Positions 63,164 through 64,000 of a stretch of 64,000 bases of DNA are shown here, piece after piece. A program made the position numbers and the translations under genes. The stretch is taken from the NCBI GenBank assembly GCA_005656395.1, contig SRSI01000044.1:558001-622000 (forward strand). Direction: 5' to 3'. The notes under the pieces are model-generated. The model was not told where the DNA came from and ran no database searches. It worked only from the letters and a program-made list of their open reading frames with translations. The DNA is from Strongyloides papillosus (Eukaryota; Nematoda; Chromadorea; Rhabditida; Strongyloididae). Numbering within the stretch: position 1 is the first letter of the stretch; each line of letters opens with the position of its first letter.

Positions 63164-64000
63164 TTTAGTGTAGTAAAAATAAATAATTGTTTATATAGAA
63201 GAAGAAGTAATATTGAGTCGTTGTTCTTGAAATAAGTATCATAAATTAAATTAGTTTAATGTAATAGCATTAACAAAAACAAATAATAATGCAGGTCATT
63301 GAACAGTGTAAATGAACGCGGGCATATCTATTTAGTCAGGTTACTTTTTTGTTTGAATATCCGTATTGACTAATATAAAATAAAAGAAAGAGTAATAATA
63401 TTGCAATTAATTTTTTTTAAATAGAGTTTTCATTCGAAATTGAAATATTGACATCTCAATAATCAAGAACACACTTTAAATAATATCATTAGTTGAGCTT
63501 ATATATATGGGAAGAAAAATACACCAATTTTATTAATATTTGATTGTAGATATTGTTTGATTGATTTTTGTTTTTTATGACGATTTATTTTTGCCATTAA
63601 TGGAATATCTCATCATTGATTTATGATTAATTGTTTAGATATTGAATAAGATTAAAAGAAACTAACATAATATACGAATAAACTTTATTAACATGTAATA
63701 TTATTACATTTTAATATAAAGGCAAATTTTGTGAAATTATTTCCTATATAACTAATCAAATTTTAAAAATCAGTTCAACACATCGAAATGTGTCAAAATC
63801 CTTTAGATTGCCTTAATTCTAATGAGTTTTAAGTATCCATGCTTACTAAAATTTTGTCGCCTAAACTCTTTCTTTCCTTAAAGCTGAGTTTAGTGGGGCT
63901 TCTTAGATATGACCATTTAATTTTGATAAGATTTTTAAATTTAAGTTTATTTTCTAAAAACTAAAATGAAAGCATGATTATGATAGTAATAATAATTTTA
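63164..64000. other. Intergenic region at right edge
   Basis: No coding signal. A somewhat GC-richer stretch at 63780-63920 was checked on both strands; no gene or RNA was recognised in it. Confidence 0.45.

Overview
The window looks like nuclear DNA of a nematode, most likely a Strongyloides-type clade IV worm. It is very AT-rich. Most introns are short (44 to 130 bp) with GTAAGT/GTATGT donors and TTTTAG-like acceptors, and most genes are clear animal orthologues with nematode-style layout. Species assignment is inference. All exon joins were built by hand from reading frame, splice sites and family knowledge, without transcript data.

Layout. 1-1680 (+): 3' part of a leucine-rich-repeat/immunoglobulin membrane receptor. 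1861-3881 (-): WAPL cohesin-release factor, tail to tail with it. 6343-7148 (+): UBE2H/ubc-8 ubiquitin-conjugating enzyme. 10039-26803 (+): type II phosphatidylinositol 4-kinase, split by a 14.5-kb intron that contains, on the opposite strand, a complete rootletin-like (che-10) gene (11194-19331). 28318-28867 (+): unknown small protein. 31964-33704 (+): TBC1D22 Rab GAP, convergent with 34046-36644 (-) FIG4/Sac phosphatase. 37328-38148 (-): neuropeptide precursor giving GLG-amide peptides. 38976-46037 (-): huntingtin orthologue of about 2,321 residues without a polyglutamine tract. 46038-52859: an almost 7-kb gene desert. 53810-58578 (+): an intact, recent Ty3/gypsy LTR retrotransposon. It lies between the arms of an older inverted duplication, one arm of which overlaps a candidate tiny secreted-peptide gene. 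60342-61864 (+): a decayed gene. 61964-63163 (-): a charged protein with a weak TFIIS-central-domain-like segment.

The most unusual object is the retrotransposon. Its single Gag-Pol reading frame carries a normally placed RNase H that has lost most catalytic acids, plus a second, apparently intact RNase H fused after the integrase. Its LTRs are only 123 bp, the gag start codon overlaps the LTR/primer-binding-site junction, and no polypurine tract precedes the 3' LTR.

Three host genes (PI4K2, TBC1D22, FIG4) act on phosphoinositide and endosome/Golgi membrane traffic, and huntingtin also serves vesicle traffic. This may be chance. The nested rootletin gene is a ciliary gene, and a perfect RFX/DAF-19 X-box match lies upstream of it in the host intron.
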